DNA from: Chondrosia reniformis
Taxonomy: Eukaryota > Porifera > Demospongiae > Chondrillida > Chondrillidae
Assembly (NCBI GenBank): GCA_947172415.1
Contig: OX359200.1
Coordinates: 6,890,001-6,954,000, forward strand
Length of the DNA: 64,000 bases
Direction: 5' to 3'
A model generated the notes under the pieces. The model was not told the origin of the DNA. It ran no database searches and worked only from the letters and a program-made list of their open reading frames with translations. Positions 1-11,800 of this stretch are shown here, in pieces (positions within the stretch are counted from its first letter, which is position 1; each line of letters begins with the position of its first letter). The position numbers were made by a program, and so were the translations under genes.

Positions 1-12
1 GCACAGATCTCA

Positions 13-850
13 CCTTCATTACAACTCTTCTTCTGCGCACTACTGTCAATCCAGACCACTGGATCATGAGAGGAGTAGCTCTGTTATGTGATACTAAGTG
101 AACTGACAAGCAATATAAAACATATAGAATATTGAAATGAGAGACTGTAATGTATTTTAGTATATATATGTAAAGTTAATTTTATTCATCCCTTAGTTCA
201 TTATATGTATGAAAGATGATGAAATAATATTATTTTCGGCAATTCCAAGTGTTCACAACGTACAAGATTAAAGCATCAACTTTTCTTGCTTTAATGCATA
301 CATTTATAAAGAAAATGGCCATGAAAATGTCACAAAGATTGAAGAATTAATAGAAGTCACAGAACCACCCGAAGAAGGTGTTATGATCAATGCTTATTGG
401 GTATATATATGTACATGTGCTGCATGAAGCATCCGGTCGTGGGCGCCTGGGTTAACTTGACTCAGCTGGTTAACCTATTTTAAAGATTGTTGAGGTTTGA
501 AATTGGGTCATCACATATACGTTCACAGAAGGCAGTTAATTTACACCAATTGTGTATAAGACATAAGACTACTTATGTACACTGTATAAAATAAAATGCA
601 AAATCCTATGCAAAATATATATGTACATACGGATATAAACCTGTGTTTTTAAAGGGAAATTTGACAAGTCATATGTGCATATGCATGGTCTGAAAATAAT
701 CACAACAGAGTAAAAAACTGAATTGAATATTACTAGCTGGCTCCCAGGCCAAGCCCAGGTCTCCATTGGGAAGCAACTCAATGAAGGAGCTCTTAAAGGG
801 AGGGATCATATAGGCTTCGTACCTCCCATCTCCAGTTGGCCTCACTTTGC
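13..850 (-). CDS. Partial gene, two exon-like blocks, possibly BNR-repeat sialidase-like
   Basis: Two open minus-strand blocks look like exons of one gene whose 3' end lies beyond the left edge. The upstream block (about 850 down to 734) has a good acceptor and reads GDGRYEAYMIPPFKSSFIE followed by LLPNGDLGLAWEP; the downstream block (about 85 down to 13) reads YSSHDPVVWIDSSAQ and ends in a GTGAGA donor. The pattern 'DGxYE-x-MxPPFKxSFxELxPNGDL', then 'S-x-x-DPVxWxD', reminds me of sialidase-type BNR/Asp-box propellers, but this is recognition by eye. The reading phases of the two blocks do not join directly, so at least one exon between them (86-733) has been missed. No start codon was found. 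It could also be a pseudogene remnant. Confidence 0.4.
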
Positions 851-860
851 CTAGCAACAA

Positions 861-1633
861 AAAGAGGGATTACCATAGTACACGAGATGCAGTAGAAGAG
901 GAGGAAAGGTTTTACTTGTAACATTGACTATATATACCACATACGTACACTTAAATCATATATCCATAAAGACTAAAGATATATTGTACAAGTCTTTATA
1001 TCTTGTCATCATATTTATAGCATTCTGTATACAGTGTATGTATATCTGTTTAAAATGAGCAGCCAAGTACCAACAGCCACACCCATGAGCCATATTTAAT
1101 TATATTCATAGTGGGGATGTCCCTGCTTGTTAAATGTGCACGACAACTCAAGCATTCAAAAAGCTTTTAGCTTTCAGTTTGTTTTTCAGTATATAAATAA
1201 TAGTTTATACAGTAGCTACCTGACAAAAAAACACGTATAATAATCTCTCTCTCAGAGAGTATACGGTAGCACAGTAGAACACTGCCATTCCTACTAAAAC
1301 AAGGGCAATGACAAACTGAAATAAGAATGAAAAACTGAATAAACATAGTATGTGTAACTATATATGATGTCATAATCTCCCCACACATTGTGTCCAGTTA
1401 GGGAATTCCCAAACTTTGTTTGAAAACAGATTAATAAGTTAACAAAGTTAGTAGCATAAAAAATTCACAAGCTATAAAATGGTCTGTAACCCAGTGATAA
1501 TTATATATATAACAACATGTACACACACTGATCGCGAGGATATACTTACGTAAGACACATGAAATAAGTGGATAAAAAAGGAAACTTTTTGACAATATAA
1601 TATAAAAATTATAGTAAAGTTTTTATTCAGAAT
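861..1633. other. AT-rich non-coding DNA
   Basis: I see no exon with splice signals, no RNA gene and no clear repeat here. Short open frames are hydrophobic and AT-driven. Confidence 0.6.
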
Positions 1634-1742
1634 TATTGTCACTGTTAAGTTCAAAATATTGTCACTGTTAGTTCAAAATATTGTCACTGTTAGTTCAAAA
1701 TATTGTCACTGTTAAGTTCAAAATATTGTCACTGTTAAGTTA
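1634..1742. repeat. 22-23 bp tandem repeat, about 5 copies
   Basis: Units of the form TTGTCACTGTTAAGTTCAAAA follow one another with a one-base length difference between copies. Confidence 0.85.
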
Positions 1743-2749
1743 CTGTTTATAACTTGGAAGCAAAATCCATGTTCTGTAAGTTAGGAAGTTCTGTGCATCC
1801 AGCATTTTTAGTCCATTTTCATGAAATTAAAATCAATCTGTACAGAATAGAAAAATCAAACTTTATACATACATTCATACAGCTAAATGTATTACAAAAT
1901 GGTAATTTTAGGTCCGATATAATGACTAAGTTTTCAAAATTACATGGAATATAACAAGCCCATATAGGGGACAGCTATAGCTCAAGTCAATTGGCTGTAA
2001 GTCAGTAGACTGTCATGAAGGTTTTAAATAGTATTTAAAATGTCCCAAAACATGAGTTATAATAATAAAAGTCATATATCCAGCGGCAGAGTACATGAAG
2101 AATGCCACATATATTTAAAAAATATATGACTGCATATAGCTAGGCCTAACATGGTCTGTTTTGCAGATGGTTTCTTTACCAACTTACTACAAAAAGACTG
2201 TCATAGCTCCACTTAGTTTTAACAGCTTTCCAGTGAGTTTCAATTAGTTCCTTTGCTCATATGTGTCCATACACTGCGGCCTTTAGTAGGGACCATTATA
2301 TGAACTGTAGTAGGGAGAGAAATTAAACATGCTTATATAAAAATAATAATTAACAAATCTGGATCTGAACTCACTAAGAATTAGAGTAGTGCATTACTGC
2401 GTACTCCTCTTAGCATCAACTTTACCATGGAAAAGTTGACCCCGGGGCACACCACGCGGAGGTGGGAGTACATCGTGCCCCCCACTCCGCCCAGTAGTGC
2501 TCCACGTTCCCAGCTAGGAGGGGAGGAAGATGCGCGGGAACGGCTCGGCGTACCTAGCCGCCCTGTGACCAGTTACTAGATCAAGGTACAAATGCTACGT
2601 GTACAATGACCCGACCCTGGCGGACCTCAAACCTTCTTCATTGAGAATCATGACACACCGGCGTAGCACCAGAGAACAGTGCGTCACTTTACCTCAAATC
2701 AGACCTGCCTTCGTATGAGATAGGGACCACTAAAGGAATGAAAAGGATA

Positions 2750-3069
2750 TCATGTAAATTGCAAGCATACTAAACAATGGTAGAAACACGTAAATTGCAA
2801 GCATACTAAACAATGGTAGAAACATGTAAATTGCAAGCATACTAAACAATGGTAGAAACACGTACATTGCAAGCGTACTAAACAATGGTAGAAACATGTA
2901 AATTGCAAGCATACTAAACAATGGTAGAAACACGTACATTGCAAGCGTACTAAACAATGGTAGAAACATGTAAATTGCAAGCATACTAAACAATGGTAGA
3001 AACACATACATTGCAAGCGTACTAAACAATGGTAGAAACACGTACATTGCAAGCATACTAAACAATGGT
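2750..3069. repeat. 36-bp minisatellite, about 9 copies
   Basis: Units contain GCATACTAAACAATGGTAG. Substitutions (GCATAC/GCGTAC, CACGTA/CATGTA) alternate between neighbouring units, suggesting a higher-order 72-bp arrangement. Because 36 is a multiple of three, long open frames appear on both strands; they are a by-product. Confidence 0.95.
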
Positions 3070-3159
3070 TTCTGAAGCATTACAAGTGAAATATGGCTTT
3101 GTTGTACAAGGTAGCATGCACACAGTCGACATTATATACTATGCAATGGAAATGATACA

Positions 3160-5060
3160 ATAATTAGACCAGGGACAAGCTAGTTCAAAGTGATAAGTCT
3201 AGCTGAAATGAAATCACAAGTCAAATTACCAGTCACAGCTATAGGGGACACCCGGCTCAATGAGAAGTCAAAGTAAATCTAGGCCTGGGACAGCTATAGC
3301 TAGTACAATTAGGCCCGGAACAGCTGACAGCTGGTTCAAAAGGACTAGTAAATATAAACCAGAGAGAGTCGGATCAAAATGACAAAAGATCTAGACTATT
3401 TAAAGATGGCCCTATGATGCTAATGGACCAGGGACAATGAGTACTAAGGAGATCATTAAAAACCAGAGATAGCTGCAAAATGGCATGAAATTAGGCCATG
3501 AATGTAATAGCTGCTAAAGAGCTCTTAAAATAGACCTGGGACAGACAAGGTCAAAATTGGACAACTATAGACCAGCCAACCCAAAAAGGACGGTCAAATA
3601 CATAGGACAGGACAGCCAGCTAAAATGATAAAATTAGAAAAAATAGACCAGGGACAACCAGCACAAAGTGCATGACCAGGGACCGCCAACTCAGTTGTAA
3701 ATCCATAGATACACCAGGAAGATCTAGCTCATTGTTCCAAAAATAGACCAGGGACATCCAGCACAAATGAAAAGTCAATAGTAGATGAAAGTATTGTAGC
3801 AGTCCAGACCTGAAATGAGTAGCTAGTCCATGCAATGTAAAACCTGCATGTATATAGGAAAATAATATAATACAACAGAATAACGTACATCACGTAAAAA
3901 TGGCAAACCTTCAAAAAACAATATCCAGTGTTTGGTGTATATAGCCAGGAATTTTTACTCTTGCTACTGATATTACGTCATGTAAAGAACGAAGAATGTC
4001 GTTTTACATTCAAAAGATTGATGAAATTAGGGACTACTACCAGCTAGCTGAAAGTTATCAATCCACAATTGGGACATCCAGGTCAAATAGGTCTAAGTAG
4101 AAGAAGGAGTCCAAATGATTGCTATACCAAATGGCAGAACCTGTGGAATGTATATAGAAAAATATGAAACAACTAAATAATGTATACATTTAAACGTGTC
4201 AAACCTTCAAAAGATTAAAATCAGGTTGCTTGGTGTATTTTCTTTTGTTCTGAATTTACTTTAATCCACTGTTTACATCCATGCTATCTTTACAGTTAAG
4301 ATGATTTGATCTGTTGTTTCAATTGAGTTTTTTGAAAATTTTCTCTTGCTATTGCCATTTTGTTGAAGTACATGAAGAAGCTATTTTAATTAATTCAGAA
4401 GATGAAATTAAGTGACGATTCAAAGTTGGCCATGCATTTTCTTCCTTTGTTGTTTTCAGTTTAAAAGTTGAGATTTTCTCTTTTCTTGCAATTTTTACTC
4501 TTGCTGCTGGTATTAAGTATCAAAAAGATGAAATAGTGAGTATTCAATGTTATATATATATGTTTTCTTCCTTTGGCGTTTTAGGTTAAGAGTTAGGAAT
4601 TTTGTTTTCGGTTGCATTTTGAAATTTTTACTCTTGCTACTGGCATTAAGTTGAAGTATATGAATAATTTAATTAGCAGTTAGTCTACATTCAAAAGTTG
4701 AAATTAAGTGACCATTAATTCTTTAAGTCATCCATGTCTTCTTCTTAAAGCAATTAAAATGCCAATCTTGACAAATTATTAGAAAATAAAATGCAAAAAT
4801 GCCAATTTTGACAAATTGTTAGAAAAAATGCCAAAATGCCAATCTTGACGAATTGTTAGAAAATAAAATGCAAAAATGCCAATCTTGACGAATTGTTAGA
4901 AAATAAAATGCAAAAATGCCAATCTTGACGAATTATTAGAAAATGTTGGACATTAACAGCTATTTCACTGTAACAAATTTAAATCAAAAAACAGACCAGG
5001 GACTGCCAGCTCAGTGGCAAGTCAAAAATAGAACAGGGCAGCCAGTTCAAAATTGCAACT
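3160..5060. repeat. Degenerate long-period repeats (GACCAGGGACA family and TTTTTACTCTTGCT family)
   Basis: The motif GACCAGGGACA or close variants recurs about every 40-80 bp from 3166 to 3760 and again near 4993, usually followed by CCAGCTCAAA-like sequence. A second family with TTTTTACTCTTGCTACTGG followed by ATTAAGTTGAAGTA recurs near 3953, 4338, 4490 and 4624 at a spacing of roughly 130-150 bp or multiples. Both look like old, mutated tandem arrays. Confidence 0.7.
4755..4945. repeat. 40-bp tandem repeat, about 4.5 copies
   Basis: Units contain GCCAATCTTGACGAATTGTT; one internal copy is shortened by loss of the ATAAAATGCAA segment. Confidence 0.9.
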
Positions 5061-5550
5061 CCACAGAAACTTCAACATCCAACTCAAATTAAGTTAAGAA
5101 AAAGAATACCGAAAAATGCCATGTCAGAACCTGTAGAATGTAGAAAAATAATTTAATACAACTGAAAAATGTACATATAATAACATGACAAACCTTCAAA
5201 AGTTGAGCTCTGATTGCTTGGTGATAAATTTCTGTTTCATGGAGTTAAATTTGCTTTTGAAGAAAAATTTTTCTCAGTTATATTGATTTTTTGGTTCTGA
5301 ATTTTCTTTACTCTGAACAGTGGCATCCAATCTTTAAGTAAAGTTGCTAAGTTTAACTTTCATTTAAGTTACAATGTTACACTTAAATTGCTCCTGTGGC
5401 ATTACATTGAACTCGATTTTTTTAGAATTCAGAAAATGAAATTAAGTGACCATTCAAAGTCCATATTATCTTGAAGTACAAATGCCAATCTTGCTAAAAA
5501 TGTCATCTTGCTGATCAAATGCAATGAAAAATGCAAACAAAAAATGCCTA

Positions 5551-5755
5551 TCTTGCTGAATGCGCCAATCTTGCTGAATGCGCCAATCTTGCTGAATGCG
5601 CCAATCTTGCTGAATGCGCCAATCTTGCTGAATGCGCCAATCTTGCTGAATGCGCCAATCTTGCTGAATGCGCCAATCTTGCTGAATGCGCCAATCTTGC
5701 TGAATGCGCCAATCTTGCTGAATGCGCCAATCTTGCTGAATGCGCCAATCTTGCA
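5551..5755. repeat. 18-bp minisatellite, 11 near-identical copies
   Basis: The unit AATGCGCCAATCTTGCTG repeats almost without change. Four frames stay open through the array only because 18 is divisible by three. Confidence 0.97.
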
Positions 5756-5867
5756 TGCCTTATACACATATTTAAAATACTAGAATACATTCAATCACAC
5801 ACAAATATACGCAAAGCCTAACTAAATATATAAAAACACCAATTTGCAAAAATTGCTCTAAAACCAA

Positions 5868-5990
5868 TGTAAAATGCCTGAACGAGACAACCAAATTCAA
5901 GTGTATGCAAATACCTGAACGAGACAACCAAATTCAAGTGTATGCAAATGCCTGAACGAGACAACCAAATTCAAGTGTATGCAAATGCAA
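5868..5990. repeat. 37-bp tandem repeat, 3 copies
   Basis: Units begin TGCCTGAACGAGACAACC and end TGTATGCAAA; the three copies differ at about one position. Confidence 0.95.
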
Positions 5991-6349
5991 TTGCCAACCT
6001 TAAAACGGGCAGCCTAAAACAGGGACTCCGGTCAGAGCTTCTCTTCGCCGAGTCGGTGGGTACTGGTCCCACGCACTGCTTCCAGACCATCAGCCTCTAG
6101 TCTTTGGAGAACAAACGCACAAAGGCGAGTTTGTAGGGAGGAACAACCCCGGATCCTAGGCCATATTGGAGAAGACCATCCCCGCAGACGAAACCTCAGA
6201 TCCTTCAGCAGCACATGGTCCCATGACCGTACTCTAAGCCATGGTAGTCGCACCAAATTCCCGGAGGCTGGCGAACCGTATACTCCGGCGCTGGAACGGA
6301 GTGGGGCCCGAAGGCCAAAGAATGAAATTTGCTAGGGTCTATTTATAAT

Positions 6350-8140
6350 AAACGTATTTCTTTCGAACGATCTTCTGGTGGCAAGTTCGAGAACAATGAG
6401 TACATGTAGTACATCTATTCAGCTATTCAGCAGAGCAGGATTTCTGCTGTCGAGTTCGAGAACAATGAGTACGTGTAGTACATCCATTCAGCTATTCAGC
6501 AAAGAATAGTCAAAACAGCTCAGCAAAACCTTCCTCAATAGAAAGAACATCTTCAGGCGAAAGTCACAACAACTCAGCCACGACCTTCTCTATAGAGTTT
6601 ATAGAGAAGCTATTGTACCCAGTATAGATAGGAAAATTATTTGTGCAGGACACATTGTACATGTAGTTACGTACTCCTGCGCATGCTATGTGGCATTTAT
6701 GGTCAACCATGCAGATAGCATTTTAATGAGTAATTTGAATTTATTAACTTGTATGATACAGATATTAAGCTCCCGCGTATAGCCTATACGTAATTGTAAA
6801 CCTATAATTCATTAAATCTGCAATACAGCATGTTTCAATTTTAATATTCAGTGGGCATTGTGAATTTGAAAGATCGCTGTTTTTTGACACCGTAATTTAA
6901 GGGAAGAGTTTTGTAATTAAAGACGCATTGTATCGTTAGATACGCAGGCAATTGGATGAATGAAATGGCAGCCGCTTTTTAGTATTAAGTATAAAGCTTT
7001 ATTAGTTATAGAATGTTTAGTTATAAAGTTGTCCCTTCTCTGTTCACTTTCGAAGATTTGTATATAGAATCGACTATTCGGCTGAAAGGTTTGACAGAGA
7101 AATTGGCGGATACATGGAAGAGATGATGGCACAGTTCCGTGTGATTGCAACTTGCAAGTTTTTGGTTCATGCATAAGAAGCGACAATAAGTTTCATTCAC
7201 TACTTTTTATAGTAGCTGACTGTAAAGTTCACCATTGTCTAAAATAGACATATATACACACTATAATTTAAGTCTAATGTCATTTGAATTTAGCTGCATG
7301 TATTATATGTGTATAACAAGTCGACCAAAACATGCAGTGGAAACAATTAATTACGTACACATTCACTTATATGACAATTAATATTTTGTTCTTAATAGTG
7401 ATTGGTGAATTATAGCCTATCATGCAGTTGTATTCTATACTCATTCTTTATATATGTAATGAACTTCTCTAGAAAATGTATCGAATCTATTCTATTAACA
7501 TTTTACATGTCTTTTATGCGAATTGTGATTGTTTGTGATTGCCTATACATTGATAAAATTAAAGTGAAATATTGCCACAATAGATGAAATATCTCACTTT
7601 TCTAAATGGTATTAGAGTATAGTGATTAGAGAGAACTTGCCTAGAATGTTCTAGTTCTGATTGTTAACACTGTTATGGGCCAATCACAAAGAGAATTGTA
7701 TAGCACTGTCAAGCATGCTCAAAAACAACTCGTACAATTACCATATATGGTAACAGTTCATAACTACCATTCATGGGAATAACAACCTCACAAGCAATTG
7801 AAATTACCTTGAAACTTCTTCATTATTATTCCATTTTACAGAGACACAGAACTATGTAATGTACATTGTATAGTGTATATTTAAGGTAAGAGATATGCAG
7901 GAATTAATAGATCAACTTAAGAAACTGGCCATGGATCATTATTTTTACTGCATTAGCTCAGTTGGAATACTTCACAATTCTAAGGTAAATTAGGCTGTTT
8001 AGCTACCAAAATCTGCAGACAACCCAAGCATGAACAAACCTTAATGGGTGTTATGTAGAGGAAGTTGCAATTGGGTTCATAAATATCATAAATAAATATG
8101 TGATAATTGGGTGTTGGGTCTGAAGTAGTCTTGTTTTGTT
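6350..8140. other. Non-coding interval upstream of TADA2A
   Basis: No spliced coding exon with family similarity was found. A short partial duplication (GAACAATGAGTACATGTAG near 6390 and a one-base variant near 6460) is present. A 32-codon frame at 7894-7992 ends in a possible GTAAAT donor, but nothing supports it. Confidence 0.5.
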
Positions 8141-8149
8141 TGCATTCCT

Positions 8150-8487
8150 CTGTCTTTGCGCATGCATTCCTCTGTCTTTTTCATTGCACATGCATTCCTC
8201 TGTCTTTGTCATTGCACATGCATTCCTCTGACTTTATCATTGCACATGCATTCCTCTGTCTTTGTCATTGCACATGCATTCCTCTGTCTTTGTCATTGCA
8301 CATGCATTCCTCTGTCTTTGTCATTGCACATGCATTCCTCTGTCTTTGTCATTGCACATGCATTCCTCTGTCTTTGTCATTGCACATGCATTCCTCTGTC
8401 TTTGTCATTGCACATGCATTCCTCTGACTTTGTCATTGCACATGCATTCCTCTGACTTTGTCATTGCACATACATTCCTCTTTGCAT
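8150..8487. repeat. 28-bp minisatellite, about 12 copies
   Basis: Units read TGCATTCCTCTGTCTTTGTC followed by ATTGCACA. Edge copies carry a GACTTT variant, and the centre is nearly uniform, as expected for recent expansion. It lies about 330 bp before the TADA2A start codon. Confidence 0.97.
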
Positions 8488-8817
8488 GGAACAGTTAAGT
8501 GTAACAATATTTTAGTCATTGATGCTGATTTGTATAAAACAATTGAATAGAAATATTCAAAAAATGAAGTTAGAAGCTGGGTGGTAGGTATGGAAAAAGT
8601 ATTGAAACAAGACATTGTTATCACTTTTAAGTGCACCATGATATAACCAAGGTATGTTTATATTAATATATGATGGTATATATTTGTATAGCGATATCTA
8701 CATATGTTTCTACGCATAAAGTATGCCTCATACACTTCGTATAAATATTTAAGTCAAGTCGATTATGGACAACTACATTTAGGGAAAAAAAGATTTAGGG
8801 AATTTCCAGAATATAAA

Positions 8818-11800
8818 ATGGCTGCCTGTCAAAGCGAAGAAAGTAGTAGATGGATGTCCACTACGGTTACTTGTCACTCAGAGGCTACCTGGACAGCGGA
8901 GGAGGAACTGAAGCTTTTAGAATGTCTCGAAGACCGAGGATATGGGAATTGGTACGTTTTAGATGCGATTCTACGGGTAGCAACGCTAGCAACAGAACAT
9001 CAAGCTAATAACACTCATTGTACCACTCTTCATCGCTAGTGTTTGCGTAAATGTATTTAATTTACCTTGCTATGCACATAATAAATTAACTGTTACCTCT
9101 AACTTACTGCAAACATGTACATATATATAGATACATATATGTATGCATGTTCATTAATGTCTAAGGTCTATTGGAGTGGTAGTTCTCATTAGAACTATAT
9201 ATCTTATGTAGGTCAGATATTGCTTCTGTGTTGGGGAAGGCTGCATATGGTGAGTGTCTATGGTATTTCAAGTTTCGTTTTTTAGTCAACTTGACGACCA
9301 TTTTACTGTAGAATGTAGAGAACACTTTGAGAAGAGCTATATTGATTCACTTCCTGCTGATGCTTCTGCAGGTATAAAAACTTTAGAACTAAAAGCTCTG
9401 TATGCTATCCATATTAGTGTGTATAGTCTTATATATGCTGACTCTCACTAAAATGGCCGAATTTCACTAAAATGGCCGACCTCCATTATTAGTGTCATTG
9501 CCTGAAAGTTTGGATGACTGCAGTGGGGACAAGGAACGTGTGGTGTCACAATCCGGTTTGGGAAATTTAGATTTGAAGCCAGGACAGGGATTTTCCCTGC
9601 AGAGAGGAGAGTTTGACACTGTACGATTGTGTAACTAGGGATGGAAAGTTCCCTCACCTCTTAAGTGTTGGACTTTGAACTTTGAACTTAGGAATGGGTC
9701 AATGAGGCAGAGACTGTGGTGGCTGCAATGAGTATATCTGAAGAGTATGGCACAGATCCGTTATTCACAGGTGCTCTGTTGTGTGTTGTCAGGATATATA
9801 CAATTGAGTAAAGGATTTTGAACGTTTCATTTTGTAGACTTACAATTGGCTGTTTTAGATCGCTTTAGATTAATCCAGCTTGGTAGGGAGCTAAGAAAGA
9901 GGTGAGCACCCAAGGGACTGAGTAGTGTATTACTTGGTAGCCATGGCAACTGAGCAGTCTATTAGTGTATTAGTTGGTAGCCATGGCAACTGAGCAGTGA
10001 ATTAGCTGGTACCATGCTCTAATGTGGTGTTTTGTGTATAGGCTGATTGTTGACTACAGAGTTCTCGGATCTACCATTTCAGGTTAGTTTGTGTGTCTGT
10101 AATACCCTTTTCTAAATTTCTGTCTTCTCTAAGCTGTCCTGTTGAACTTGCAAAATATATATATGTGTACATCCTGCCATTTGGTTTAATTGTATTCATA
10201 GGTTTAGATAGGTCATTCATGGGAACAGTATATTGTGTCAAATATCTGCTCTAACTTCCTTTACAGAACCTGAATGTGATGTAATGCAGAAATGGTAAGA
10301 TACATTGTGTATTTACTGCACCATACAACTAGTCTGTCATGGAATGAGAAAACAATTATTTTGCTTGAGAATATCCTAGCAACCAAAATTAAAATGATTC
10401 AATTTTTTTGCCTTGTAGGAACTTGCAAATGTGTTTTGCTCCCTTTGTGAGATTATTGCCTGTTACAGAGTACATTTCTCTAGTGGACAGTCTGCTATGT
10501 GAGATACAGTTCACCTCACTCAGTATACCACTCAGTATACCATTCAGTATACCACTCAGTATACCACTCAGTATACCACTCAGTATACCATTCAGTATAC
10601 CACTCAGTATACCACTCAGTATACCACTCAGTATACCACACAGTATACCACTCAGTATACCACACAGTATACTGCTCTGTATACCACTCAGTATACCACA
10701 GTAAATCAGCCAGCTACTTAATGTGTACAACTGATAATACTAATGTAACTATCTCTCATCCACATACTGCACTTATATATAATTTCTTATTTCCACTTTC
10801 ACCAGTAAAGCATCAGTTAGAATCTGAAATACGAACACTGCAAAACTATCACCAAAATGGCCTCTACAGGAAAGATGGTAAGTTTAGTCAGTTGTACGTA
10901 CATATGTGCGTAAATTTGGCTAAAAGAGCAGATGAATTTGAGGAAACACTACACATGGTATTTTTAATTAGATAGAAGGAGCCACTTTTTAACAAAATTT
11001 AAAGGATAGGATACTTTGAACACATTCACTCTTCTACCTTTCTTGTTAAATCTGCTGTTTCTGTACTTTCTGGCATGTTTCCATCCGGCTTACATGTCAG
11101 TTGCATATTATGAGCTATTGGTCGGTTTCTGCTTTCAATTTGATAACTACAGTAGTTACAATCTCAGAATTTGTCATGTGCATGGAAATTTGATAAATTC
11201 TTTGATAGACTCCCAAAATATATGTTGAAATAGAGAAATAGATGACTTCTACTATAATTACTGAAATATATTGAATATATTGTGTACATTACTTGGATTC
11301 CCTAATTTAATATTGCTCCTTTGAGGTCAGTCATTTCACCTTCATACACATATACATAGTGTTTGATTATATTTGGCCAAAATGAACACACCCTTTCTTA
11401 GTAGGTCCCATTTTAATGGAACCACACCCCTTTGTAGTGGGCCTATCTCATTGGAGCCACACCCCTTTGTAGTGGGCCTATCTCATTGGAGCCACACCCC
11501 TTTGTAGTGGGCCTATCTCATTGGAGCCACACCCCTTTGTAGTGGGCCTATCTCATTGGAGCCACACCCCTTTGTAGTGGGCCTATCTCATTGGAGCCAC
11601 ACCCCTTTGTAGTGGGCCTATCTCATTGGAGCCACACCCCTTTGTAGTGGGCCTATCTCATTGGAGCCACACCCCTTTGTAGTGGGCCTATCTCATTGGA
11701 GCCACACCCCTTTGTAGTGGGCCTATCTCATTGGAGCCACACCCCTTTGTAGTTGGCCTATCTCATTGGAGCCACACCCCTTTGTAGTGGGCCTATCTCA

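Larger units (their letters stand above)
2430..6347 (-). ncRNA. Spliced TATA-led gene without conserved ORF, copy A (satellite-filled intron)
   Basis: Two GC-richer blocks, 6004-6320 and 2430-2725, are both matched, in the same order and orientation, by the 0.7-kb element at 44905-45625. On the minus strand there is a TATA box (TATAAATA, 6340-6347), a first conserved block ending TTTTAAG with a GTTGG donor near 6003, an AT-rich interval, then an acceptor (CATTCCTTTAG) near 2730 and a second conserved block. The second block ends in a hairpin whose arms read GGGGCAC and GTGTGCCCC around an inner CCAC/GTGG stem. No reading frame is conserved between the two copies, so a structured or long non-coding RNA is the simplest reading. 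The interval 2740-5990 would be its intron and consists almost entirely of tandem repeats. Transcription is inferred, not seen. It might instead be a transposable element family. Confidence 0.45.

Noticed and set aside
2440-2475. Reverse-transcriptase-like reading of GGTGTGCCCC...GGGG (GVPxG) in the terminal hairpin
   Set aside because: Flanking codons show no RT similarity in either copy; the pairing of the arms explains the sequence better.
2730-3080. A 116-codon minus-strand hydrophobic repeat protein
   Set aside because: A by-product of the 36-bp array; composition is set by the repeat.
5429-5821. Several overlapping frames of 80-112 codons on both strands (repeated AECANL, SKIGAF, LLNAPI)
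   Set aside because: All follow from an 18-bp minisatellite; no splice or start context and no non-repeat conserved part.
6032-6256. A 74-codon minus-strand frame in copy A of the spliced element as a protein
   Set aside because: The matching part of copy B is interrupted and shifted, so the frame is not conserved.
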